From contig CAKULY010000006.1 in the NCBI GenBank assembly GCA_934667505.1, positions 1 through 64,000 of the forward strand: a stretch of 64,000 bases of DNA. Reading direction: 5' to 3'. This document shows, one piece after another, positions 1-8,069 of this stretch. The notes beneath the pieces were generated by a model. It ran no database searches, had not been told where the DNA came from, and was given only the letters and a program-made list of their open reading frames with translations. This stretch comes from an uncultured Treponema sp. (GTDB taxonomy: Bacteria > Spirochaetota > Spirochaetia > Treponematales > Treponemataceae). Numbering within the stretch: the stretch's first letter is position 1; every line of letters begins with the position of its first letter. Made by a program: the position numbers and the translations under genes.

Positions 1-1191
1 AGCGATACAAGGGCACTGTTTTGCAGGTGCTGTAAAGCGTGCGTTCGGATGAGCGAATTCTTCACCCTTAGGAGATTTGTCTTTTGGAAGAGCATCGCGT
101 ACGTTGCCTTTCCAGTCAACAAGCTTGCCCTTTGCAGGGTAACCGATTCCTTCCCACCAAACGTCTCCGTCTTCTGTAAGAGCACAGTTTGTGAAGATTG
201 TGTTCTTTGAAGCAGCTTCAAGAGCATTTTTGTTAGATTCAGCAGATGTTCCCGGAGCAACACCGAAGAATCCTGCTTCTGGGTTGATAGCGTAAAGACG
301 ACCGTCTTTTCCGAATTTCATCCAGGCAATGTCATCGCCGACTGTTTCAACTTTCCAGCCAGGGATTGTAGGAATAAGCATTGCAAGGTTTGTTTTTCCG
401 CAGGCAGAAGGGAATGCGCCAGTAACGTATTTTACTTCTCCTTCAGGATTTGTAAGCTTAAGGATAAGCATGTGTTCAGCAAGCCAGCCTTCTTCGCGTG
501 CAATTACAGTTGCAATGCGGAGAGCGAAACATTTCTTTCCAAGAAGAGCGTTTCCACCGTATCCAGAACCATAAGACCAGATAAGGCGTTCTTCTGGGAA
601 CTGGCTGATGTATTTGTGTTCAACATCTGCACAAGGCCAAACACCGTTGTCTTTTTCGCCGTTGTTGAGCGGTTTACCAACTGAGTGAAGACATGGAACA
701 AAGTCGTCTCCAAGGTAAGCCCAGACTTTTTCTCCGGCACGAGTCATGATGTCCATGTTGAGAACTACGTATTCAGAGTCTGTAAGTTCAATTCCGTATT
801 TTGCGATTGGTGAGCCGAGCGGTCCCATGCAGAATGGAATTACATACATTGTTCTTCCGTGCATACAGCCTTTGTAAAGACCTTTCATTGTGGCTTTAAG
901 TTCAGCTGGTGCAATCCAGTGGTTTGTAGGACCAGCATCTTCTTCTTTTACAGAAGAAATAAATGTACGCGATTCAACACGTGCAACATCACTTGGAAGC
1001 GAACGGAACAAGAAAGAATTCTCTTTCTTTGCGAGTTTTGTAGCCAAGCCGGCATCAACGCATTTCTGCATAAGACGGTCGTATTCAGCTTTAGAACCAT
1101 CGCATACAACTACATTGTCAGGTTCACACATCTTAACACATTCTTCAATCCAATTTTTTATCTTGGAATTTTTAATTTCATCAACTGTCAT
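1..1191 (-). CDS. pckG: Phosphoenolpyruvate carboxykinase (GTP), C-terminus cut by window edge
   Basis: Reversibly converts oxaloacetate and GTP to phosphoenolpyruvate, GDP and CO2 in the cytoplasm, at the PEP-oxaloacetate node of central metabolism. The 397 residues visible are the N-terminal two thirds of a family that is usually about 600 residues. The nucleotide/PEP kinase loop [13 protein letters not shown] and the [12 protein letters not shown] block identify the GTP-dependent class rather than the ATP class. The ATG at 1191 follows a clear ribosome site (aggag, about 1200-1204). It is divergent from pyruvate kinase, so both enzymes that handle PEP share one intergenic region that also holds a foldback repeat. 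The stop codon lies outside the window; no frame damage is visible. Confidence 0.95.
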   Translation of the reverse strand, partial: MTVDEIKNSKIKNWIEECVKMCEPDNVVVCDGSKAEYDRLMQKCVDAGLATKLAKKENSFLFRSLPSDVARVESRTFISSVKEEDAGPTNHWIAPAELKATMKGLYKGCMHGRTMYVIPFCMGPLGSPIAKYGIELTDSEYVVLNMDIMTRAGEKVWAYLGDDFVPCLHSVGKPLNNGEKDNGVWPCADVEHKYISQFPEERLIWSYGSGYGGNALLGKKCFALRIATVIAREEGWLAEHMLILKLTNPEGEVKYVTGAFPSACGKTNLAMLIPTIPGWKVETVGDDIAWMKFGKDGRLYAINPEAGFFGVAPGTSAESNKNALEAASKNTIFTNCALTEDGDVWWEGIGYPAKGKLVDWKGNVRDALPKDKSPKGEEFAHPNARFTAPAKQCPCIA

Positions 1192-1254
1192 TTATAACTC
1201 CTATAAAAACTTCATTGTGAAATCTGGGTTTCCCCAAAAAATCATTTGCCTTTA

Positions 1255-1283
1255 AATATACTATCTTTTTAGTTTAAGTTCAA
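1255..1283 (-). promoter_or_regulatory. Promoter of pckG
   Basis: TTGAAC (1278-1283), a 17-bp spacer and TATATT (1255-1260) on the minus strand. It predicts a leader of about 55 nt, which contains a small TGGG-GAAA-CCCA hairpin before the ribosome site. Confidence 0.65.
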
Positions 1284-1330
1284 TTAAAAAGAAAATAACT
1301 GTTTGATAGTTTTTATTTTGAAAAAATATT

Positions 1331-1417
1331 TAGCCCGAACTTCGAGTTTTTTATAAATTGTGAAAAAAACGCTCTCAACGAATTTATTCTTTTTCTAAAA
1401 ACTCGAAGTTCGGGCTA
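1331..1417. repeat. Foldback repeat, copy A (short, internally deleted)
   Basis: 87-bp member of the dispersed foldback family described in the findings. Its ends, 1331-1351 and 1397-1417, are perfect inverted repeats of 21 bp. The middle is deleted relative to the 200-bp copies: only the first 50 and last 35 bases of the full element are present. It lies between divergent pckG and pyk. The rest of this 340-bp gap holds the two promoters and A/T-rich sequence with nothing else recognised. Confidence 0.8.
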
Positions 1418-1496
1418 TTTACGTTTTTTTATAAAACTGATTTTAGTCTGAACGCATAAAAAATAAAAATCCTAAAAGAAAAATAAAAGAAAAAAA

Positions 1497-1525
1497 TTCA
1501 CAAATCTGACTAATTTCTGTATAAT
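1497..1525 (+). promoter_or_regulatory. Promoter of pyk, predicting a leaderless mRNA
   Basis: TTCACA (1497-1502), a 17-bp spacer and a perfect TATAAT (1520-1525). Only six bases separate the -10 from the ATG at 1532, so the usual start point falls on the A of the start codon. No ribosome-binding sequence is present. Confidence 0.7.
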
Positions 1526-1531
1526 AGAAAT

Positions 1532-3328
1532 ATGTATTCAAGAAAAACAAAGATTGTATGTTCGATTGGACCTGCTTGCGATAACGATGAAACTATAAAG
1601 AAAATGATTCTTGCAGGCATGAATATTGCTCGCTTTAATTTTAGTCATGGAACTTATGAATGGCATAAGCAAGCTATGGAGCGTGTAAAAAGAGTTGCTA
1701 GCGCTTTAAGAATTCCTGTGGCAATTCTTCTTGATACAAAAGGCCCGGAAATCCGCACAGGAATTGTTGAAAATGACGGGAAAATATCTATAAATACTGG
1801 TGACAAGGTTGAACTTGTTGCTGATGACAGTTTTTGTACTGCGGCAACGGCTGAAACTCCTTGCCACATAAGCATATCTTGGAAAGATGCTCCTGAAAAA
1901 ATGAAGCCTGGAATCCGCGTTTTAATTGCCGACGGTCTTATTGAAATTGATGTTGTTGAAATTCAAGGCAAGAAAATAATCTGCGAGGCGAAGAATTCTG
2001 GTTCTTTTGGAAGCAAAAAAAATGTAAATCTGATTGGACTTCACGCCGGACTTCCGATAATGTCTGAAAAAGACAAGGAAGACTTGCGTTTTGGTGCTAC
2101 GCAGGATATTGATTTTGTTGCGGCAAGTTTTGTTAGTTTTCCAGAAGAAGTTGTCCAAATAAAAACCTTCTTGAAAGAAGTCGGAGCGAACGCCCGCGTT
2201 ATCGCAAAAATCGAAAACGAAGAAGGACTCAATAATATAGAAGAAATTGTTAAAGAAGCGGACGGAATTATGATTGCGCGTGGAGATTTGGGCGTTCAGA
2301 TTCCGCCGGAGCGGATTCCATTGGCGCAAAAAGCGATTATCCGCGTTTGTCGTGCTGCTGGAAAACCCGTTATTACGGCGACTCAAATGCTCGATTCAAT
2401 GATTGTAAATCCTCGACCTACGCGCGCTGAGCTTACAGATGTTTCCAACGCAGTTTTTGACGGAACTGATGCGGTTATGCTAAGCGGAGAGACTGCCGGC
2501 GGAAAATATCCTGTAGAATCTGTAAAAGCAATGGTTTTAATAACTAGAACTACAGAACAAAGCCAGGAATATCTTTTTCAGATGCGGAAGTTCGATTCTG
2601 AATATAAGCCTGGCATTGAAGTCGGCCACATGGTTGCCCATAGCGCATACAAACTTGCAAGAAATATTAATGTAAAGGCGATTCTTGTTCCAACTCTTCA
2701 CGGGAATACTGCTCGCATTATTGGCAGCTACCGTCCAGAACAAGTGGTTCTTGCAGTAACGCCGGATAAAAAAGTTGCTCAGCAGCTTATGATTCAATGG
2801 GGTGTTCTGCCAGTCTTATGCCAAGTTGCAGATGATTCTGAAATGATGATTCAAAGCGCAATCACTCAATGTGTGCGTTGCGGGGCTGTAAAGCAGGGCG
2901 ATAAAGTTTTGATGTGCGCGGGAATTCCTATTTCAAGTCCGATGATGATAAATACCATAAAAGTTCTAGTTGTAGGAAACATTCTTGCTCGTGGAACTGT
3001 TTTTGGTTTTGCTGATAAGGAAAATCCAAGGACTTCTGGAAGAATTGTTCACGAAAACGATTTGAACGAAATCCGCAATCAAGTCAGGCTGAATAGCAAG
3101 GCGATTTTAGTCTGCTGGCGAATAACTGAAGACTTGGTTCCTGCGCTGCGCGTAGTTAATGGCGTTATTTCAGAATCTGGCAGCGATATTCCTGTGGAGC
3201 AATTAGCACTTTTAAATCCTGACTTGGTTTGGATTCAGAACGTCAGGGATGCCTTGAAAATTCTTGAAAACGATCTTTCCGTTACAATGGACGGAGAACA
3301 AGGACTTGTTTACGAAGGCATAATCTAA
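1532..3328 (+). CDS. pyk: Pyruvate kinase with C-terminal extra domain
   Basis: Converts PEP and ADP to pyruvate and ATP, the last step of glycolysis. Family motifs run in order: KTKIVCSIGPA at the N-terminus, the NFSHG loop, LDTKGPEIRTG, the active-site IAKIENEEG and MIARGDLGVQ, then TATQMLDSM and VMLSGETA. The protein is 598 residues against about 470 for the standard enzyme. The last 110 or so form the extra domain known from Bacillus/Geobacillus enzymes, related to the phosphohistidine domain of PEP-utilising enzymes. The conserved Thr-Ser-His segment of that domain reads VISESGSD here, so the phospho-accepting His is absent. The start has no ribosome site but sits directly downstream of a promoter. 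The stop overlaps the next gene (TAATG). Confidence 0.96.
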   Translation: MYSRKTKIVCSIGPACDNDETIKKMILAGMNIARFNFSHGTYEWHKQAMERVKRVASALRIPVAILLDTKGPEIRTGIVENDGKISINTGDKVELVADDSFCTAATAETPCHISISWKDAPEKMKPGIRVLIADGLIEIDVVEIQGKKIICEAKNSGSFGSKKNVNLIGLHAGLPIMSEKDKEDLRFGATQDIDFVAASFVSFPEEVVQIKTFLKEVGANARVIAKIENEEGLNNIEEIVKEADGIMIARGDLGVQIPPERIPLAQKAIIRVCRAAGKPVITATQMLDSMIVNPRPTRAELTDVSNAVFDGTDAVMLSGETAGGKYPVESVKAMVLITRTTEQSQEYLFQMRKFDSEYKPGIEVGHMVAHSAYKLARNINVKAILVPTLHGNTARIIGSYRPEQVVLAVTPDKKVAQQLMIQWGVLPVLCQVADDSEMMIQSAITQCVRCGAVKQGDKVLMCAGIPISSPMMINTIKVLVVGNILARGTVFGFADKENPRTSGRIVHENDLNEIRNQVRLNSKAILVCWRITEDLVPALRVVNGVISESGSDIPVEQLALLNPDLVWIQNVRDALKILENDLSVTMDGEQGLVYEGII

Positions 3329-4290
3329 TGAAAATGGTTCTTTTGGGAACAGGTACAAGCCACGGAATTCCTTGTATCGCTTGCAATTGCCGTGTTTGCA
3401 CTTCAGAAGATTCTCGCGATAAACGTTTTAGATGCAGCTCTTATGTAACGAATCAAAACAGCAATGGAACGGTTAGTCATCTGCAGATTGATACTGGCCC
3501 TGAGTTTAGATTGCAGTGCATAAAATATGGAATAAAAGCTATAGATGCCGTGCTTTTGACTCATTCCCATGCGGATCACTTGCATGGCTTGGACGATATT
3601 CGTATTTTTAGCCACACTTTTGGAAGCGACAAAATTGAAGAATTGAAAAATAGACCTGAAAATGCAGCTTTTTCTACAGAGATGTTGGAATCTGCTTTGA
3701 ACGGAAAAGGAATTTGCCTCTACGCAAATAATCAAACTATAAAAGATGTAAAAAATCGTTTCGACTATATTTTTAAAGAAAATACGCAAATTGGCGGCGG
3801 AAAACCAAAATTGACTATGGTTGACTGCGCTGAAATTGAAAAAAATCCGCCAAAAGAGTTTGGAGACTTGACGGTTACCCCGATTCCTTTGAAACACGGC
3901 GAACTGGATGACACTGGCTGGCTTATTTCTTGCAAGAATAAAGATGATGGAAAAGTTCATTCTATTGCATATCTTACAGATACTAATTTTATTCCTGAAG
4001 AAAGCATTCAAATTTTAAAAGATAAAGGCGGCGTTATTGAACACTGCGTTATTGACGGACTTAGAGTAAAACCTCATTCAACGCATTTTGGTTTTAGGCA
4101 AGCGATGGATGTTGCAGAGCAAATAAAGCCTGTCCACACCTGGTTTATTCATATTTGCCATTTGATGAGCCATGTAGAAATTCAAGAATATGCAAAAGAG
4201 CAGCTTGCGGATTATCCGAATCTTAGTGAAATTGTAAAAAAAGGAGGTTCTGTTGGACCTGCTTTTGATGGATTGATTTTAGAAGCGTAA
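3328..4290 (+). CDS. MBL-fold metallohydrolase, PhnP-like
   Basis: Predicted cytoplasmic metal-dependent phosphodiesterase. The N-terminus (GTGTSHGIPCIACNCRVC) resembles the glycine/cysteine-rich opening of PhnP-type beta-lactamase-fold proteins. The metal motif is HSHADHLHGLDDIR (His-x-His-x-Asp-His), with later His/Asp ligands in LTDTN and HICHLMSH. It is 320 residues, somewhat longer than PhnP (about 250). Its ATG shares bases with the pyk stop codon (TAATG), so it is translationally coupled to pyk. No phosphonate genes are nearby, so a true C-P lyase role is unlikely. The substrate is unknown. Confidence 0.8.
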   Translation: MKMVLLGTGTSHGIPCIACNCRVCTSEDSRDKRFRCSSYVTNQNSNGTVSHLQIDTGPEFRLQCIKYGIKAIDAVLLTHSHADHLHGLDDIRIFSHTFGSDKIEELKNRPENAAFSTEMLESALNGKGICLYANNQTIKDVKNRFDYIFKENTQIGGGKPKLTMVDCAEIEKNPPKEFGDLTVTPIPLKHGELDDTGWLISCKNKDDGKVHSIAYLTDTNFIPEESIQILKDKGGVIEHCVIDGLRVKPHSTHFGFRQAMDVAEQIKPVHTWFIHICHLMSHVEIQEYAKEQLADYPNLSEIVKKGGSVGPAFDGLILEA

Positions 4291-4332
4291 AGCTTTGTTC
4301 GCTTTATTTAAAAATCAGGTAAATGAAAAATG

Positions 4333-4377
4333 CATAAAAAAAGGCTGATGTAGAAAATAGATTTCCAAAATCAGCCC
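4333..4377 (-). terminator. Terminator downstream of rpmB
   Basis: Seven-bp stem GGCTGAT/ATCAGCC (4343-4349 with 4370-4376). On the minus strand it is followed by a run of seven T. It lies between convergent genes and may also weakly stop the plus-strand transcript. Confidence 0.6.
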
Positions 4378-4398
4378 TTCTTAAACAAGTAGAATAAA

Positions 4399-4620
4399 CT
4401 ATTTTGTTTCTGCTGTCTTTGGAACGCGAACTTTCTTAACAAGGAAGTCGCTGCGGAAGCAACGAGTGCATACTTTTATTGTTCTTACTTCGCCGTTACC
4501 AAGGTCAGCTTTGACAGTCATCAAATTAGGACGCCAAGTGCGTTTTGTATGATTGAAAGACTTTGAAACTTTGTTTCCGTGCATTACGCCTTTGCCACAA
4601 ATATCACATTCTCTAGACAT
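4399..4620 (-). CDS. rpmB: 50S ribosomal protein L28 (bL28)
   Basis: A 73-residue large-subunit ribosomal protein. The opening MSRECDICGKG and later VCTRCFRSDFL give the two CxxC pairs of zinc-type bL28, and the central SFNHTKRTWRPNL is the family signature. The ATG at 4620 has a good ribosome site (aaggtagg). It is transcribed alone, with its own promoter upstream and a terminator behind. Confidence 0.96.
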   Translation of the reverse strand: MSRECDICGKGVMHGNKVSKSFNHTKRTWRPNLMTVKADLGNGEVRTIKVCTRCFRSDFLVKKVRVPKTAETK

Positions 4621-4660
4621 ATCTATACCTACCTTAATTAATTTCTAAATAAGTTCTAAA

Positions 4661-4689
4661 AATATATCTTTTTGTTTTGATTGTGTCAA
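4661..4689 (-). promoter_or_regulatory. Promoter of rpmB
   Basis: Perfect -35 TTGACA (4684-4689), 17-bp spacer, TATATT (4661-4666) on the minus strand. A predicted leader of about 35 nt ends in the ribosome site. Confidence 0.75.
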
Positions 4690-4690
4690 G

Positions 4691-4715
4691 GTGTTTATGC
4701 GTGTTTATGCGTGTT
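4691..4715. repeat. Tandem 10-bp repeat upstream of the rpmB promoter
   Basis: Two and a half copies of GTGTTTATGC (plus strand), immediately upstream of the rpmB -35 box. The 10-bp period places both copies on the same DNA face. Confidence 0.6.
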
Positions 4716-4749
4716 GTATTCTACATTTTTTAAATTCAAAACAGCAATA

Positions 4750-4793
4750 AAAAAATCCCCCGCGGCAAGAATTTTGATTTTTGCGGTGGGGGA
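4750..4793 (-). terminator. Terminator of the CotH-domain lipoprotein gene
   Basis: A strong G/C stem (4756-4768 with 4781-4793, one bulge) with a T run on the minus strand, 20 bases after the stop of the upstream gene. Confidence 0.75.
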
Positions 4794-4813
4794 AAATAAG
4801 CCAAACTTGAATT

Positions 4814-7798
4814 TTATTTTTTTAGTTCAGGAATCAAAAAGTTAGCATCCTCATTATTTATCTGTTTATATTCTTCTGGAAGATATTCTCCGTATTTGTA
4901 CTCCTTATAACCCAACCAGTTGCTACCATTAACAACAAATTTATAGCCATACCACATTCCTGCAATGTTATATTCAGAACTTGAAAATGTGAACTTGTAT
5001 GTTTCATCTTCATTTTTTGTCATTCTGGTATCTTTAGAGTTTCCTTTCCAATTATTAAGGTTGCAAGCAGGAACAACAAAACTTATTTCATCTGCTGACA
5101 GATTAAAATCTTCTGGAACAAAAGTAAATTCCAAATATTCCATGGACTCTCCAGACTCTACTGTTTCAGACCAATATTTATATGGAAGTTCTTTGTAATG
5201 TGCATAAACGGTCATTTTACCAGTTGCATATTCGACTAATTGTCCACCATCAGGTTCAGTATACCAACCACAAAAGAACTTTTCTCCATTTGAAATTGAA
5301 TCAGACCAAGGAATCCAATAACCACCATAAATAGAATTTTCATTAGACCAAGAACCATCATTATATGAACCTCCATTCAAATCATACGTAATATTATATA
5401 AAGGAAGTTCTTTCCAATGGGCATACAATGTTGTACTTTCAGAAGGAATTTCTGTAATAAGATTTCCATTTTCTTTAGCATCGAACCAACCTAAAAAATC
5501 ATATCCATATAAATCAATAGAATCGTAATAGCTAACTAAAAGAGTTCCCACCAAGGCATTCTCTATAGAATATGAAGAATTATAGCTCTTACCTTTAGTA
5601 TCATATAAATAAGCTGTACATCCATCTGGAGAATTAAAATTAAGCGTAATATCTACATATTTTGGTTTGCAGTAAACTTGAACAGATTTTGCCTTCGCCT
5701 TAAAATAATTATCAGTTTCATCTCCACTCAAAAGCTGATATTTTCCGCGATTTGAACACCAATAGGCCACATCATCTTTAATTTCTTTAAATGTATCTTC
5801 ATATTCAATATCATCGCTTGCAATCAGCTCTGTTACCAGATTTTGCAATCTTGTGATTTCAGTCTGGCTTCCATCAACAAAATCGGATGATTCACTCAAC
5901 GCAAGAAGATAATCCACGTACTTCTGCTTAAATTCTGGAACGGAAAGGAGTTTTTCTATCAGCGGAGCCTCATGAACGCCTTCGCCCCAGTCAAGAGGAT
6001 TTTTTGTGGCTGTGTCGGTAAAACAGTTTGTTCCCAGGATGTTGTCGTAATCGTATGGAATAAAATATGATTTGCCATTTTTGTCAAAATAGAAGTAATA
6101 GTTGTTGTGATTTCGCCAGTAGTCGTCGTCCATTCCTAAAAGAACATTGCAGGCGTAAGTTTTTATGAACAAGTCCACGTCCATCTTGCTTTCGTAAAAC
6201 TGCTTTATCTTTTCTTCTGAATCAAGACTGTTCAATTCTTCTATAAAATCGATAAAATTGTTTCGGGCATCGCTTAGCTCATCCTTGTTTGTTTTTAGGT
6301 CGTAGTCGTAACGAAGGCTTTTTGACTCATCAAGGTAGATTTCTTCCACGCCAAAAGAGCGGTAGCCGTCGTAATCTGTTGCCATAGAAGGACCATTGCT
6401 AGACTGCCAGCAGCATTTCCAAAGGTCGCCTTTGTTGTCGGAAAAGTTTCCGCCGCCTAAAGTTCCAGTTGTCTGCAAAGTTTCTGAGCGTTCCTTTAAG
6501 AACTGCTTGTTGATTTCTTCAATCATTGCGTAAACGCCGTAGTTCAACGTTTTTTCAGTGCCGTCACTTTCCTTAATGTTGATAAAAAGATGAGCATAGC
6601 CTGCGCGTGGAGCTGTCCATATTCCGTTTTTGCGGAAATAGTTGTAGCCAAAAACTTCGCGCACGTAAGTCGGGTCTTCCTTAAAGCGTTTAAGGTTCAA
6701 GCCTTTCATGCAGCCAGCAAGTTTTCTCTCTTCGCCTGAATCGTCGAGCCATTCTTCAAAGTCGAGCTTAAAATGCGCCTGATAATATTGCTCGCCAAGT
6801 TGCGGTCGGCGGCGGCTTGTGTTTCCACGCAGTCGCATTCCAATATCGCTGATTTGCCAAGTGTTGTTGCCTTTTTTCATCTCAAAGTCGGCATGAACGC
6901 AGTCTTCGTTTTTAGGATTTTTGTCATAGTTTGCGCAGAGTTCATCCCATTGCTCGCGGCTGATTGTAAGAGTTATTTCTGCAACTGAATCTGTTCCAAA
7001 AATGTAGTTCAGGCTTTCTGTGCGGCTGCCTAGCGCCGGTCCTACATTTTCCGCAATCGTTATTTTTTCTGATTTTACGCCGTCGCTTTCGTTTCCGCTT
7101 GTGTCTACCGTTTTTACTGTAAATATATAGGAACGTCCAGATTTTACGCTGATTGAATATTTTTTAGTTTCCGGGCTTACAAAGACTGTATTTTTTGCCA
7201 TTGCTTCTGTCAAAACAGAGCGGGAAGTGTCAATTGTGCCAGATTTCAGTTTTTCTTCTTCATAAGAAATAAAATAGCCAAAGACATCTTCTGACTTAGA
7301 AACCTTCCATTTTAATGTTGCAACCAAATCTTCAAGTTCGACATTGAATTCTGTAACATCTTCCGGCGGTGTTGTGTCGCCCGAATCTTCTGATGCTTTT
7401 TGTGCAGTTTTTATTTTAATTTCAGTTTTTTCTGATGTTTCCTGTTGATCTGAATCAAGACTTGTAAAGGTGAACGTGTATTCTGTGTTTGCGTCTAAAC
7501 CTGTTACGGTAAAAGTGTTTGTTTCTTTTTTGCAAATTTGTGGCGCTGCTAGATTGCTGGCTGGTGGCGTCATTGAAATTTTTACGCCGTAATAATTTTG
7601 CTCCGGGTTCTGCCATGCCAGAATAACTTTTTCATTTGTCGCCGCAGATTTTACATTTCTAACAGCTGAATAGGTTAAAGAGCCGCCCCCCCCCGACCTA
7701 GGATTGTCCGAATCGCTGTCTATTGCACAGCCAAAAATCATTATTCCAAACAGAATAAACGCAGTTGCCATAAATAGGCTTAAAACTTTCTTTTTCAT
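4814..7798 (-). CDS. CotH kinase-family surface lipoprotein with fibronectin III and InlB-type repeats
   Basis: A 994-residue lipoprotein. The signal peptide ends in the lipobox IFGC (Cys 24), then an acidic, Gly-rich linker. Two fibronectin type III domains follow (about 43-132 and 141-255). A CotH-type kinase domain (about 265-690) includes LRGNTSRRRP, GLNLKRFKEDPTYVREVF and IPYDYDNILG. Two Listeria-Bacteroides (InlB/Flg_new) repeats follow, each with FLGW/FCGW and YAHW/YAHY. The C-terminal 110 residues look like a carbohydrate-binding beta module (inference). CotH proteins phosphorylate serines of partner proteins in spore formers; the partner here is unknown. The ATG has ggagg upstream. 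A run of nine G on the coding strand just after the lipobox could slip and switch the gene off. A foldback repeat begins 23 bp upstream of the start codon. Confidence 0.85.
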   Translation of the reverse strand: MKKKVLSLFMATAFILFGIMIFGCAIDSDSDNPRSGGGGSLTYSAVRNVKSAATNEKVILAWQNPEQNYYGVKISMTPPASNLAAPQICKKETNTFTVTGLDANTEYTFTFTSLDSDQQETSEKTEIKIKTAQKASEDSGDTTPPEDVTEFNVELEDLVATLKWKVSKSEDVFGYFISYEEEKLKSGTIDTSRSVLTEAMAKNTVFVSPETKKYSISVKSGRSYIFTVKTVDTSGNESDGVKSEKITIAENVGPALGSRTESLNYIFGTDSVAEITLTISREQWDELCANYDKNPKNEDCVHADFEMKKGNNTWQISDIGMRLRGNTSRRRPQLGEQYYQAHFKLDFEEWLDDSGEERKLAGCMKGLNLKRFKEDPTYVREVFGYNYFRKNGIWTAPRAGYAHLFINIKESDGTEKTLNYGVYAMIEEINKQFLKERSETLQTTGTLGGGNFSDNKGDLWKCCWQSSNGPSMATDYDGYRSFGVEEIYLDESKSLRYDYDLKTNKDELSDARNNFIDFIEELNSLDSEEKIKQFYESKMDVDLFIKTYACNVLLGMDDDYWRNHNNYYFYFDKNGKSYFIPYDYDNILGTNCFTDTATKNPLDWGEGVHEAPLIEKLLSVPEFKQKYVDYLLALSESSDFVDGSQTEITRLQNLVTELIASDDIEYEDTFKEIKDDVAYWCSNRGKYQLLSGDETDNYFKAKAKSVQVYCKPKYVDITLNFNSPDGCTAYLYDTKGKSYNSSYSIENALVGTLLVSYYDSIDLYGYDFLGWFDAKENGNLITEIPSESTTLYAHWKELPLYNITYDLNGGSYNDGSWSNENSIYGGYWIPWSDSISNGEKFFCGWYTEPDGGQLVEYATGKMTVYAHYKELPYKYWSETVESGESMEYLEFTFVPEDFNLSADEISFVVPACNLNNWKGNSKDTRMTKNEDETYKFTFSSSEYNIAGMWYGYKFVVNGSNWLGYKEYKYGEYLPEEYKQINNEDANFLIPELKK
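7686..7694. repeat. Nine-base poly-C tract (poly-G on the coding strand)
   Basis: Homopolymer inside the lipoprotein gene, coding for the Gly-rich linker (SGGGGS) about 12 residues after the lipobox Cys. Gain or loss of one base shifts the frame before all folded domains. Confidence 0.85.
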
Positions 7799-7821
7799 AA
7801 AACCTCCGAAAGTATTTGTTG

Positions 7822-8020
7822 GGTTAAAAGTCGAGTTTTTTATAATTGCAAAAAAAACGCTTTCAGCGAATTTACACTTTGTTCAGACGGTTGTGCTCAA
7901 ACTTTGTTTGAATTGGTTTGGGTTGCTATGCAACCTTAGTTGTTCTTATCGCACAAAATCTTCACAAATTGTAAATTCGCTTACGCTTTTGTTATTTTTC
8001 TAAAAACTCAACTTTTGACC
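7822..8020 (+). repeat. Foldback repeat, copy B (full length)
   Basis: 199-bp copy between uvrB and the CotH lipoprotein gene. Tips GGTTAAAAGTCGAG and CTCAACTTTTGACC pair over 17 of 19 positions. Inner arms (GCGAATTTAC / GTAAATTCGC) and the apical GGTTGC-tat-GCAACC hairpin are present. It fills nearly the whole 271-bp gap. Confidence 0.85.
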
Positions 8021-8069
8021 TGTTAGCAAGAATTTAAGTCTATAGCACAATCTGCATTGTTTCAACTAT

